Position numbers and translations under genes: made by a program | The notes under the pieces: model-generated | The model's input: only the letters and a program-made list of their open reading frames with translations | Told to the model about the DNA's origin: nothing | Databases searched by the model: none | Shown here: piece after piece, positions 33,731 to 44,640 of the stretch | Layout of the letters: every line of letters starts with the position of its first letter | Numbering within the stretch: the stretch's first letter is position 1 | Source of the DNA: Ochotona curzoniae | Lineage: Eukaryota > Chordata > Mammalia > Lagomorpha > Ochotonidae | NCBI RefSeq assembly: GCF_017591425.1 | Contig: NW_024467120.1 | Coordinates: 10,044,001-10,108,000 of the forward strand | Length of the DNA: 64,000 nucleotides | Direction of reading: 5' to 3'

Positions 33731-36388
33731 GTTCTGCCTCCACTCCAGGGATGTATGCAGGACCAGCTTCATGGGCATGTGATCTGTACAGGTACAAAGT
33801 TTCCACCCTAAGAAAAACCCACACTTGGTTTAATGTTCTGATGTCACTCCCTTGAAAATTTTAACAATTTTCGAACACACCTTTTCAGGCCACCTGGAAC
33901 CTCACCAAGCATGTAGTCAGCCATAACAACATACGTTGTGCTGAGCTTGGAATGTGAGCAGAGAAGTATTGTACCAGGCAGCCTGTATCCTGCCAGCTAC
34001 ACAGGAACTGTGCCTCACAAGAGCATTTGTTGTTAGTACTGTTGACCAAATATTTGAGGGCCTCCTTCCAGACACAGGTGTTACTGAACTAAAAATTGCT
34101 TTGGTCATCAAATGAGCAGCATGTGAGGACATGATCTCTGGGGGGAAAAAATGCCAAGGTCAAGGTTTCATTTCCTCGGGAATGGAGATAAGATTTCCCT
34201 CAGTTAGGTCTCTCAGAGAAGCAGAGCCCCAAAGCAACCAGCAGTAAGCGAGTCCTATAGATGAGAAACACTTGATGTGTGTGAATCATTGAGCTTGCAC
34301 ATTTCTTTGTCCTATCACTAGGCCTATCTTGACAGATACATGGCATAGGCTCAGATGCAGTCCCAGCATGTCCTCTGCAACACTGTGAGACTCATGTGTG
34401 AAGCTGAGGAGGAGTAGCAGAGTCCATGGCAACAATCCTGCCAAGGATGGGAAAGAAGGCTCCTACCCACTGATCCGATGAGGTTAAAGAGGCCCACAGG
34501 TGTGAACGCCATCCAGGTGTGCCCTGCTGAAGCACAGCATACATACCACCAGCAGATCTCCTTTATGACAGGCACAACAACAAATATATTTGTATCCATG
34601 GAAAAAAAAATGTGATTCAATTTGTTCTTCCATCTCTGCCATTTTGCTTCTCAAACATTCAACAAGCACAAAGTGCTTCTTTTCTAAAGACAAAGAAGAG
34701 AAGGAGAAAATTGACCTCCAAAGTCCCCATCAGTTTTTCTGGGACTGACTAGGAAAGCTCAACATAGAAATATTATTTTAATAAAGTGGGTGGTAAAACT
34801 TGAGAGAGGCAGCCGCTTAAAATAAAACTTCAACCTCCTTGATATTTATCTCTCCCACGTGAGGAATCGAGGTCAACATGAATTGGCAGTAGCCTCTGGA
34901 AGAGCTCAGCCAGAAGGGTCTCTTCCTGCTTGCAGTTGGAACAGCTGCAGTGTTCTTTTATTCATGACCAAATGTTTCCAGAATGATTAAAGTGGCATTG
35001 TAAATGTGCAGTCTCTATCAGTTGAGTGACGAGGATTAAGTGAGATCCAAATTAAAATGCTAAGTGAATCTGTACCAAGATCAAGTAAGATCTATAGTTA
35101 ACATTAAGAAAATGCGATGGGAACAAAAAAAAATGTGAGACACTTTTAGAAATTCCAGAATAACAAGTTATTTTGTAGAAAGTGCTTTCAATGGCAAGTT
35201 AGTATCTCAAAAATACAATTGCAGAGCAATATTATATACACACGCACACACACACAGAGCCAATAAAGCAACAGTCGTATATATTCATAGCAGACTGGAT
35301 TCAAAAGAAGGCTGAAGTAATAATTCCATTTCATTTACGGAATAAATGTCAATGAACAAATTTCAGAACAAAAGGTAAGTTGAGAACAACATCTACAGTT
35401 AGAACTGCTACATTAACTGTTACAAAGGATTTAAAAGCCTCTGAATCTCACAGAGCTTTTACCTTTTTATTTTCACAAATTAAAGCCAAAATCAATAGGA
35501 GTTTGCTACTTATGAAAAATAGCTTAAAATTACATGTGTTGCAAAAATAGAATTAAAAAAAAATCTCATTGGAAAAAATGTAATCACTGTGACTATTGTC
35601 TTGAAATTTGATTTTGCAACGAGACAGAAACAAAATCATATATTTTGACCATAATATTTAGTCATCTAAAACATATAACAACAAATAAAATGCTTTAATT
35701 CCTTAGAATTCCTTTTCTAGAGCTACTAAATCTTTTCTAAATTGGTATAACATTGTGTAAAACTTTTCCTAATTACCTGTGAATCTTTGTGTAAAACTTT
35801 TCCCATTTAACTATGAATCTTTGCATCCAACTTGCATTTTGGGGGGAAAAAAAGGAAATCAATAGATTGAAATGTTTTGAAATTCTTCTTGGATAAATTG
35901 TCCCAGCTGGCTTCATAGAAACACTCCTTCCCTGTCCCCAATGGACACTTTATGTTTGTGCTCTTGAAGATGAATAACATACAGCCCTCATTCCTGTTCT
36001 CTCAAAGAGAACTATAGAATTATGAAGACAATTTTATCCTCTGTGCCAAATGAGTATGAGGAGGCACCCAGAAGGGAGTGAGTGAATCAGTGGCCACAAC
36101 ACAGCACAGTGGCTGAAAACCTGAGTTGGGTCCACTGCAGCCAAAGCATAATCTCCCACCTGCCCGTAACACTAGCTTCTGCACCTGTAGCACATGCCTA
36201 GTGTCTTATCATAATACTTGATACATTATATATCAAATAATCTATACAGAGTGGCTACAGGGCATCCTGCATGTAGAAGACAAGCTATATGTTGTTACCA
36301 TGAGATTTACAGCAAATTTGTTGTTCTCTGGGAAAAATCTAGAGATAGACAACACTTAGCCTCTTGGCTCCTTCAATCTTCTCACAAG
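33731..36388. other. No gene recognised; weak minus-strand frames and a 34-bp tandem duplication
   Basis: Minus-strand frames of 65-90 codons (33917-34132, 34351-34693) were examined as a possible decayed processed pseudogene. I could not match them to any protein family. A 34-bp unit beginning 'tgtgtaaaacttttcc' is duplicated in tandem at 35754-35787 and 35788-35821 with a few differences. There is a short (ca)n at about 35240-35258. Confidence 0.35.
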
Positions 36389-36417
36389 GGTCATTGTTTT
36401 TTCCTTGTGCACTCTAG

Positions 36418-36602
36418 ATGCTGATTCTACCAAGGAAGTGAACAGATGTGCCTGTTGCAAAATTGGATGGAAAAATAACATTCAAAGAAGTGAAGAAAGC
36501 TCAGAAGAGACAGCTGCACCAGAAGAAAAAGTAGAAAATAGCACTCAAGGTCCAACCCCCGATGAGGTGTTAAAGGGCTGGTGGGAGCAATCCCTGCTCT
36601 AA
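36418..36602 (+). other. Exon-like open segment, function unknown (speculative)
   Basis: A pyrimidine tract and 'cttgtgcactctag' make a good 3' splice-site context. They are followed by an open frame to a stop at 36600-36602. The peptide is Cys-rich at the start (CACCKIGWKNN) and acidic in the middle (SEESSEETAAPEEKVE), ending WWEQSLL. Such composition could be a terminal coding exon, but chance is at least as likely. No family is recognised, no partner exon or poly(A) signal was identified, and conservation cannot be judged here. Confidence 0.15.
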
Positions 36603-37214
36603 TCTGGTTAACATTTAGCACCTAATTATCACTTCTCAGTGGAGTCCAGACTAGATAATTATGAACTGCAACCTCCATCCTACATAGGAAATGCTTGATG
36701 CTACCAAGCCACTGACTGGATCGTTGAACAGGTACTGGCTCTCTATATGCACATAGGAAGAGATGTAAAATATCATCCCAGTTAAACAGTAAAATGTCAC
36801 CCTTTTCCTGGACCTGGCCAGCAGTTCAGAGGATTCTAGCCAAATTGGATGTTAATGATTTAATCCAAGATTTCTTTCTACTAAGTCTCATAAACTGGCA
36901 GTTATGACTGCTGTAGAACATAATCTGAGATTCCAAACTCAGATTTTTCTTTCTTCACATAGGATACAAAATAATACTTGAATTTCTCTACCATTAGTAC
37001 CACTGCTTAGGTGGGCAGAGGGGAGGGGCTGGTAAATTTCATGATCCTTCAAGTCCTAAAAAAAGAAAAATCTTTCCCAGTAGCTAAATGGGATAACACC
37101 TGAGAGTAGAATAATGACTGAAACAAGTCCCACCTGTGAGACGGTTTTAATCGAATGGAAACACCTAATGAATAAGCTAGAGGCTTTCAACTGTAACTAT
37201 GTACAGAGCAAAGT
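36603..37214. other. No feature recognised
   Basis: Nothing assignable. Confidence 0.35.
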
Positions 37215-37480
37215 CATGGGGACTGTGGGAACACAGAGGACAGAGCAACTGACTTTTCTTAAAATTGAAGATATTTACACTGCATCTCAAAGGTTTGTGT
37301 GGAGGTGGAGGAAAGGCATTCTGGGCAGAGACAAAAGCAAGTAGAAACAAGTGTGGTGTAACTGAGCCAAAGGTTTGCCAACCATGACACAGAGCTGAGG
37401 CAAGATGTTAGAAAGATAGGCAGGAAGTAGTGTGAAACACAGCATGAGCAATATTGCAAAACCAAACTAGAGATAGTGTT
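37215..37480 (-). repeat. L2-like remnant, antisense (low confidence)
   Basis: 'gtggaggaaaggcattctgg', 'gcagagacaaaagcaagtag' and 'gccaaaggtttg' parallel the complement of the L2 3' end (aagagcattccaggcagagg, caagtgcaaagg). Confidence 0.45.
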
Positions 37481-38419
37481 GACATGCACAGGCAAGGGGA
37501 GCAACAGCTCATTTTTCACAAATTCTGTTTTAGTTTTACTTTCTGGGTTTTGTGTGTCTTTTCAGAGAAGGGAATGACACAAATAAGCATTTTTCATAAC
37601 ACAAATAAAGGATCGTTACAGTAAGCATAGAGATGGCAGCAATAAAGACAATGATCAAATAGAAGTAATAAAACCAGATAGGATATTTTGGGCATGGTCC
37701 AAAAATGAAAAGGTTGGTGCTATGACATAGGGTAAAGAGCAAAGACAGATTAATTTTAAAAGACATTTCTGAGATGTATGCAAAAGAAATCAGTGATGTT
37801 AGGATATTTGTAATAAGGAAAGAGTGTAATCTGTTTGCAGGGCAGATTGGAGTGGACATGATGCTGTGAACAGGGCAGGGAGTGGGAAAGGAAGCCTCTC
37901 CCAGACAGCCTAGAGAACCAGAGCTCTTACCTCACCCCCTTTACAGAGGAAGTTCCTACTCTTGTCACAAGTACATGGACACCTCATCATGGAACCCAGA
38001 GAAGCTAAGGTCACCTCAGGACTGTGTGTGTCAGGTTGGCTTGGTTTGAATCATCTCAGTCAACCAGTTCCAGGTCAAAAATTTCAAATTCGATTATGTT
38101 TACCAAGTACATGCTATCCTCAAGCAAACCAGAAAATGAAGTTACTTTAAATAGCCTTGTCCTAGCCTCAGCTCCCCAGAAAGGAGAGGTCAGGATGAGA
38201 AATATGCTTGAGAAATGCACAGAATGGAACACCAGGAACAGGAAAGCTAGGCAAGAAGAGGAAGAGAGGAAGTAAGGATGTGCCAGGCACTGCCAAAGGC
38301 AGCCGAGGGCTCATTCATCTAAGCTTCATGTCTCCCTTCATAAAGGCCTCATTGTCTCCCTCATCCACCTCCTCACCAAAATTTCTTTGATCTGCTACAA
38401 CAGTTGATGCTAAAATCCT
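37481..38419. other. No feature recognised
   Basis: Unique-looking sequence. A 107-codon minus frame at 37536-37859 is hydrophobic in prediction but has no recognisable motif or gene context, and I leave it uncalled. Confidence 0.35.
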
Positions 38420-38560
38420 TCCGGGGAATGTAGGAGGTAAGTATTATTATTCCAATCTACTCATGACAAACTCAAAACTCAGGAACGTGACTTGTGGACA
38501 CATAGCTGGTAATTCATGGAGTTGGGAGTTGAAACCAGGTCTGTCCAAACTCAAATCCAA
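38420..38560 (+). repeat. MIR SINE remnant
   Basis: 'gaggtaagtattattattcc', 'aactcaaaactcaggaa', 'cacatagctggtaattcatg' and 'gttgaaaccaggtctgtcc' follow the MIR 3' half closely. Confidence 0.7.
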
Positions 38561-39763
38561 GGTGAAGCTTAGAGAGTGTAACACATGACTGCCATAGCTA
38601 CAATAAACATCTAGTTCAGTATCTTAGAAAAGACGACGTTAAAGCAGGATGGATCTAAAAGAAAAGGTGGTGAAGGTTTCTTAGGTGACACTGAAGAGAG
38701 ATTAAAAAAAGAAGGAAAAGAAGAGGAAGAAAAAGCGATAGAAGAAAAAGAAGAGACAGGGCTAGGAGTATACTGCATGAGCCTCAAGCTTAGCTGCACA
38801 GTCCTCTACCAGGACTGATGATCGGCTTCCTCATGAGTAGTTACTGGTCAAATACTTCACAAAAGATCATATCAGACACAAACAAACCTGAATACAAAAA
38901 TTTAAAAAAAAAACTCCAAACTCTGTCTAGCCCCAAAGAATCTTCCTCAGTGGAGAGATGCTTCAGTTAACTGCCCTCTTGGACCTCAAGTTTCGCATTC
39001 TGTGTGTCGATTCTCTTCCCATGCTGTCATAGCAAGCAGGTACAAAATGTCTGTGATATGAATATTGCCACAGAGAGGATGCTTGCTCCCCCTACACACA
39101 CACCAGAACTCATATACAGTAAACCTAGCCACAAAGGCCCAGTGTCAAAGGATAGGACCTCTGGGAAACAGTACTTGGGCCTTTAACTGCCCTGACAATG
39201 TATCTAAGCACCTCTCCTTTCCATAGCCTGCAGATGTGCTCAGCCACAGGAGTCTCCATCTTCCATGCACGATGACACATGTCTCTTCCGTTGTTATTTC
39301 TTGAACTTGCTAAGTTTTCAAGAACACCACCAATACAATATATTTATTCCATTCCCACTTCCTGGTTTTAGGTTGCCTGAAATGTATTTCCAAATTCTTA
39401 ACTTGTTTTAGAGCGAAGCACCAATAATCTACGTTAATGGCAATTCAAAGTAGTTGGAAATTTGCAAACTGTGCCATTATAAGTGACAGTTGTCACTGTC
39501 ACTTTCATTTGTTTATTCCACCAAGCAGCCAGTTACCTGTTAGGCAATCAGGGAAGGAACAGAGAAGACTCAAGCTTTGCTTATAAAAGGCCTTTTTCAT
39601 ATGTGCTCTCAGAGAAGGCAAGCATAGCTAAATAAGCTTTTGAAAAGATATAGGGAAAAACAGAAATGAAAAGAAAAATGAGACTAGAAAGGCTTTGTGA
39701 ATAATTTTTCCTTATTAAGCAACTAGGGGTTGAGATTTTACCTTGGGAATATAAAGTCCTCAT
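38561..39763. other. Unassigned; purine-rich tract at 38694-38758
   Basis: The purine tract (agaaggaaaagaagagg type) gives a low-complexity Ser/Pro frame on the other strand. No other feature. Confidence 0.4.
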
Positions 39764-39770
39764 CTCTCTT

Positions 39771-39852
<82 letters not shown>
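39764..39852 (+). repeat. (CT)n(CA)n compound microsatellite
   Basis: About 57 bases of tc units pass directly into about 32 bases of ac units. It ends 36 bases before the target duplication of the 3-kb retroposon. Confidence 0.96.
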
Positions 39853-39854
<2 letters not shown>

Positions 39855-39888
39855 TTCCTATAACTTTAGCTCCACACTCAAGAAAAAA

Positions 39889-39898
39889 TTAGATTCCG
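39889..39898. repeat. Target site duplication, left (3-kb retroposon)
   Basis: 'ttagattccg', preceded by an A-rich stretch, recurs exactly at 42963-42972 after the element's A-rich tail. Confidence 0.85.
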
Positions 39899-42800
39899 AC
39901 AGTTTGACCTTGGCAGCTCGGGTGACAGCAGCCCTCCACAGTGGAGATGACCCACTTGTGGAGAGTACCCAACCCACGTGGCACCTAATGCCCATGACTG
40001 GGTCCATGGGCACCGTTGCCACAATGTGAGAGAGTCCTAGGCTTTGGAAAGCCAGTGCACCAAGCAGTGCCAGGCTCTGCCTGCTGGCCACCCGGAGGTG
40101 AGCTCTAGGGTTTTTAGGGTAAATGCTACCTAGGGACGACCAGTGAAAAGGTCAGTGTGAGTGTAGGTGAGGGATGAATTCTGTGTAATTCCTAGCGATG
40201 AGGTCACAGAACTTGCTTGCAAGCTTGGGGACTGAGATCTGAGGGTTTGGAGGTGAGAGTCAAAAGTTCTATTTGGGCCAAACTGATTCATCAAGCCACA
40301 TAGGAATCCTGAGAAGGGCTACTAGCAAATAACATCATTGATTGCCACACACTAGTCCACACAAAAGTTATGGCTGGGGGCCTGTCTGGCAGGGCTAGGT
40401 ACCGGTAACTGACTGGGTGGCAGAATGGGGGATGGGTCACACTTGGCAGGGTCAAGACACTAACCAACATGCAAGAGAACCAGGTCCGGAACTAGATTCT
40501 CTGGGGGAAGTGTGGGCCCAACCCTGTGGAAATTCATGTCCCACTGGTTAGCTTGTGAGGTAGGGTGGTGATGCACTGAGCTAGGTGTGGCCATGGAATC
40601 TGCCATCACTTACAGGTAAAGGAACCGACAACAGTCTGGGCAGGTCAAGGCAGCAGCACCCAAATGTGCATCCTAAAACAAGATGTGGGGTGGGCCAAGC
40701 TGCAACAGGAAGTGGGTGGACCAGGCAGGGCTGGGCAAACCTTAACTCACAAGAAAGAAGAGAAATCAGAATGGAGCACAGATCACGCCGAACTAGACTC
40801 TTACACCAACTGGTCTGCATGAGCCAGGGATACTAGGCCACAACATCAAAAGCAAAGGTCAAGACAGGTGAGGGGCTATGCCAAGTTGGATCAGAGCAAC
40901 CACTGGAATGTGTGTGATCTATGGTTGGGAATAGGTCTGGCTGGGGAGCTAATAAGACACCCTAACTGGGTTGGGGTTCCCACTGGTAAATGCAGAGGCT
41001 GGAGTCGAGACTACATTGTGATCTGGGCATGGCTGCAGTCTCCCTTGGCACAAGTGTGTACTGGGACTGGACACACCAGGCTGGCCTACACCACAGCACA
41101 ATCTGGTGCTCTGGAGAACCAGGGTAGATGTAGGATGGACTAGGCTAGGTCTCTGCCCCTACTGAGCCATGAGTGAGCCATGTCTGGGTATGGATGAGAC
41201 TCGGCTGAGGTGAAACATCCAACAGTAAGAACCGGAATGGGTTGAAGGCCAGTCAGGAAAGGCCACTGTTCCTGCTAGAACAGGAGATGGACTAAGTAGG
41301 GCTGGCTCATGGATCCCCTGGTATACACATGATTTGGCATTGGGAGAGGTTCTAATGGAGGAGCCTGGTCAACTCGTCTGTCAGGACACAGTTCCTGCAG
41401 GTGAGTGCAAGAACCACAATAGGGAGCAGCTCAGACAAGGCCAGGGAAAGGTACCCACCAGCATACATTTGGTATGTGTTGGGGGCAGTCCAGGCTGATT
41501 CGCATCACCTGCTGGCGAATCCAAGTACCGTAACAGTGTGGTTTGGCCCAGGTATGGTTGCAACACATACTAGTGCACATAACAGCTAGGACTGGGTGCC
41601 TGCTGGGCTGGGCTAGGCTGTAACCCTCACCAGCAACAGCTGGAATTGGGGGTGGGCCACGCCTGGCTACATCACCCACTGGCAAATGCTAAAGTGAGGT
41701 GGGCCATACCAGACTGGGCTGCAGCGCCCAACCAGGACATGTAAAAACCAGGGAGAGAAGGGGGCAAAGCTGGTAGGGAGAATGTGGAGGGTTCCCTTGC
41801 TGGACAGCCATTCCCACTGGAGAGCCTGAGCTGGGATGGGGGCAGACCAGACCAGGCAGGACAACAACAAGTGTGAGCCTCCTGTGAGCTAGATCAGGGA
41901 AAAGCCAGTTGGGTTGATTTTTCCTATTGGCATAAGCATAAATTAGAGTGGGTGAGAGTTGGTTGGGCTTTGCTGCAGCATCAGCTGACAGAGGCTGGCA
42001 CTGGGGGCTAAATCTGTCAAGTTAAACTCCAGAAACACCTGGAGAGTGCATAATCCAGGAGAGGGAGTCACCTAGGAGAGAAATAGTAGGCACCTCCCTT
42101 TTGGGTTACCACTACACCTAGAAAGCATGAAATCCAGGATTGGGGCAGGCGTGACTAGACAGAATGTGTGTGTGGGCTAGACAGTATGTGTGTGGGCTGG
42201 ATAGTAGGGAAGGTTGGGTTGAATTAGGCTTCAATGCCCATTGACATGTATGAGAGCTAAATGGGATGTGGACACACTGGACAAGTCTGCAGTATATAGT
42301 AGCAAGCATAGGAACCAGGACAGGGGGCAGACCTGGTGGGGGATATGGGGAGACACCCCAACTAGGCGGCAGCTCCCACTGGTTGGTGTAAGGGCCCAGT
42401 ATGAAGTGGGCAGGGATCAGGCTGGACTGCAACACCCATTGGTTTGCTTGGAAGACAGGGATGAAAACACAACTGACCCAAAAATTGCAACCACCAGTAT
42501 ATACCATAAGCTGATTGCAGGGACGAACTATGCTAGACCCTGTACTGGCTAGCACACACAAGAATCAGGTCCGGGATCACAACAGACGAAGTTTCTTTGG
42601 AGATCCCTCCTACTGAACTACTGATCTCAGAACCCCAACCATGAAGAGACTATGTCAGCCGGTGGATTCTAAAGAGAGTTTGTTGCAATTGGAGCAGCGA
42701 GATTGGCAGCAATTCAGAACTATTGAACTATCAAAACTGCATGAGCAGGACCCCCAGAGCATGCCCCACATCGGGGAACTGGGATGGGTGGGAGGCTGGG

Positions 42801-42962
42801 TGGGGTTTTTCCCTTTATCTTATCCCTTACCCCAGATACAGAACAACAACAACTAATATTTATGTGGAAACCATGGTCTTACCCGATTTCCTGTATCCCT
42901 TGACCCTTTGTGTCTTAATCAACTAAAAGATTACCAAAATAAAATAATTTTGAAAAAAGAAG
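39899..42962 (+). mobile_element. 3.06-kb retroposon with G-rich tandem array (copy 2), lineage-specific, unclassified
   Basis: Bounded by 10-bp target duplications and ending in 'aaaataaaataattttgaaa', so it arrived by target-primed reverse transcription. Layout: a unique 5' part (39899-40300), a degenerate array of about 60-75-bp G-rich units (about 40300-42240), then a 3' domain of about 720 bp (42249-42962) shared with the copy at 4700-5640. Array units repeat words such as 'cccactggcaaatgc', 'gaaccaggact', 'gggtgggcca' and 'gactgggctgcag'. No ORF with an RT or endonuclease motif is present, so mobility needs an outside machinery, presumably L1. It could be an unusually long L1 3' UTR of one lagomorph L1 lineage, or a composite non-autonomous element. 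The L1 3' ends at 30.4-31.0 kb and 51.4-51.8 kb in this window are different. Minus frames such as 42118-42561 are incidental. Confidence 0.8.
40300..42240 (+). repeat. Degenerate G-rich minisatellite array inside the retroposon
   Basis: Roughly 25-30 imperfect units of about 60-75 bases. The recurring order is 'ccactgg', a short tract near 'aatgc', 'gaacc.g.act', 'gggtgggcca' and 'ctgggctgcag'. G is strongly enriched on the plus strand. Units differ by substitutions and small indels, so the array is not freshly amplified. Confidence 0.75.
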
Positions 42963-42972
42963 TTAGATTCCG
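42963..42972. repeat. Target site duplication, right (3-kb retroposon)
   Basis: Exact copy of 39889-39898. Confidence 0.85.
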
Positions 42973-43275
42973 CTCCATGATGGCCTTTAAAATAACTACT
43001 ATGTGTTTAACAAATTAATATATTTAAAGTACTTGGAACTGGGCCAGATCTAAGAAAGATATTGTATCAATGTTAGCACTACCACTATTCAGTCCCAACA
43101 TTATATTTTCCCACAAAATATTAGTGAAAATCTCTTAAAATATTAGTGCTGTAATTGATGTTGTAGAAACAAAGAGAAACATCAAATATTATTTCCATTA
43201 TAAGGTCTGCTGTATTTATTTTGTATATCAATACTGTATATGTGTATACTATTTTCTCTTGAAAACAGGAACATT
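42973..43275. other. No feature recognised
   Basis: AT-rich flank. Confidence 0.35.
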
Positions 43276-43608
43276 AGGGCCCATGTAATAGCCTAGTAAC
43301 TAAATCCTCAACTTGCATATGCCAAGATCGCATATGAGCACCAATTTGTGTCCCAACTGCTCTACTTCTCATCCAGCTCCCTGCTTGTGGCCTGCGAAAG
43401 CAGTCGAGGACGGCCCAAAGCCTTGGGACCCTGCACCTACATGACAAACCTGGAAGAAGCTCTTGGCTCCTGGCTTCAGATCAGCTCAGCTCTGGTCATT
43501 GTGGCCACTGGGGAGTAAACCAATAGATGGAAGATCTTTCTGTCTCTCCTTTATAAATCTGACTTTCCAATAAATAAATAATAAGTAAATCTTTAATAAA
43601 AATAAGAG
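43276..43608 (+). repeat. CSINE
   Basis: 'gggcccatgtaatagcctag', 'gatcgcatatgagcaccaat', 'gaaagcagtcgaggacggcc' and 'ctgactttccaataaataaa', with an aataa tail. The head is moderately diverged. Confidence 0.92.
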
Positions 43609-44514
43609 AAAGAAAACTGACATAAATATATCAAACTGTGAGGTTCATGATGAATATTAGGTGGGGAAATATGGATGCATTACCATGTATGACATAATTC
43701 AGTTGAAGCAATCATAGAATTTTGTATATACCAAACAATAAGACATTCACACATCTTTGATACTGTTCAGCATTTGGTCTTATTGGTTTAATACCATAGA
43801 AACTTATTAGTTTAATACAATAGAAATGTATCCTCTCAAAGTTCTAGAAATCAGATGTCTGAAATCAAAATGTTGGAAGAGTTACTTTCTTCTGGCAACT
43901 GTATGGGAACTCTGTGTTTTCTGCTGACTCGGGATGCTTGGTAGCAGTCCTTGGCACCCACTGACTTGCAGATTCTCACTAAAATTTCTGCCTATGTTCT
44001 CATACCATGTTCTTTCATGCTGTGTATCTTGCTCCTTTCCTATTCTTTTAGAAAAACATCAGTCACTAGAATTAGGGTCTTTCAGAAACCAATATAACTT
44101 CATTTCAGACAACTGTGTCTGTAAAGACATACTATTTTAAAATAATGTTATGTTCTAAGGTTTCGGATGGAGCTGAATTCGGGGGTGGGAAGGTGACACT
44201 ACTTAACCCAGTACAACACAGAAGCTGAACACCAAGAGCAAGTGACAGCCGCTGCAAGTAGACCAGCCTCCCTGAATCCAGACCCTAAAGCCAATCTGTT
44301 TCCACGTGTAATGATCTGAGATGATACTTCATGACAACAAGTACTCATTTTCACAGTACTTTGCATATTACCAAAACTATTTCTAAGGCACAAGGCAATA
44401 AGCCACACGTAGCACACTTCCAGGGACAGGTCACTACTAAGTTTAGTAACTGCAAACAAGTAAAGACTGTTATGTGTCAGGTGATTAATCCTTAGATTCT
44501 CTAATCTTGGCATA
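43609..44514. other. No feature recognised
   Basis: AT-rich, nothing assignable. Confidence 0.35.
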
Positions 44515-44640
44515 TCGTCTCTGGGAGATATATTATTAACCTCATTTTGCATGTAAATAGAACAAGACTCAGAGAAGTTAAAAAAACTCTCCACATGGCA
44601 CAGTTGTGGGTAAACAATGCTAGACTCAACCTAAGATGAA
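44515..44640 (+). repeat. MIR SINE remnant
   Basis: 'attattaacctcattttgca', 'agactcagagaagttaaaa' and 'cacatggcacagttgtgg' follow the MIR 3' half. Confidence 0.6.

Noticed and set aside
33917..34693. Possible processed pseudogene on the minus strand
   Set aside because: I tried to join the frames conceptually to a known protein and found no convincing family. No poly(A) tail or target duplication was seen.
37536..37859. Hydrophobic 107-codon minus frame as a membrane protein
   Set aside because: AT-rich antisense DNA readily gives Phe/Leu/Ile-rich frames; no start context, homology or neighbouring exon.
39730..40029. Frames with Ser-Leu or Arg-Glu repeats
   Set aside because: Produced by the (CT)n(CA)n microsatellite on either strand.
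40300..42240. CRISPR-like or coding repeat array
   Set aside because: Units are degenerate, contiguous and lack unique spacers. The genome is mammalian and the array is a minisatellite inside a retroposon.
42118..42561. 147-codon minus-strand open frame
   Set aside because: Lies in the 3' domain of the retroposon. The related copy at 5037-5280 has only a partial, differently broken version, so there is no sign of selection on the protein.
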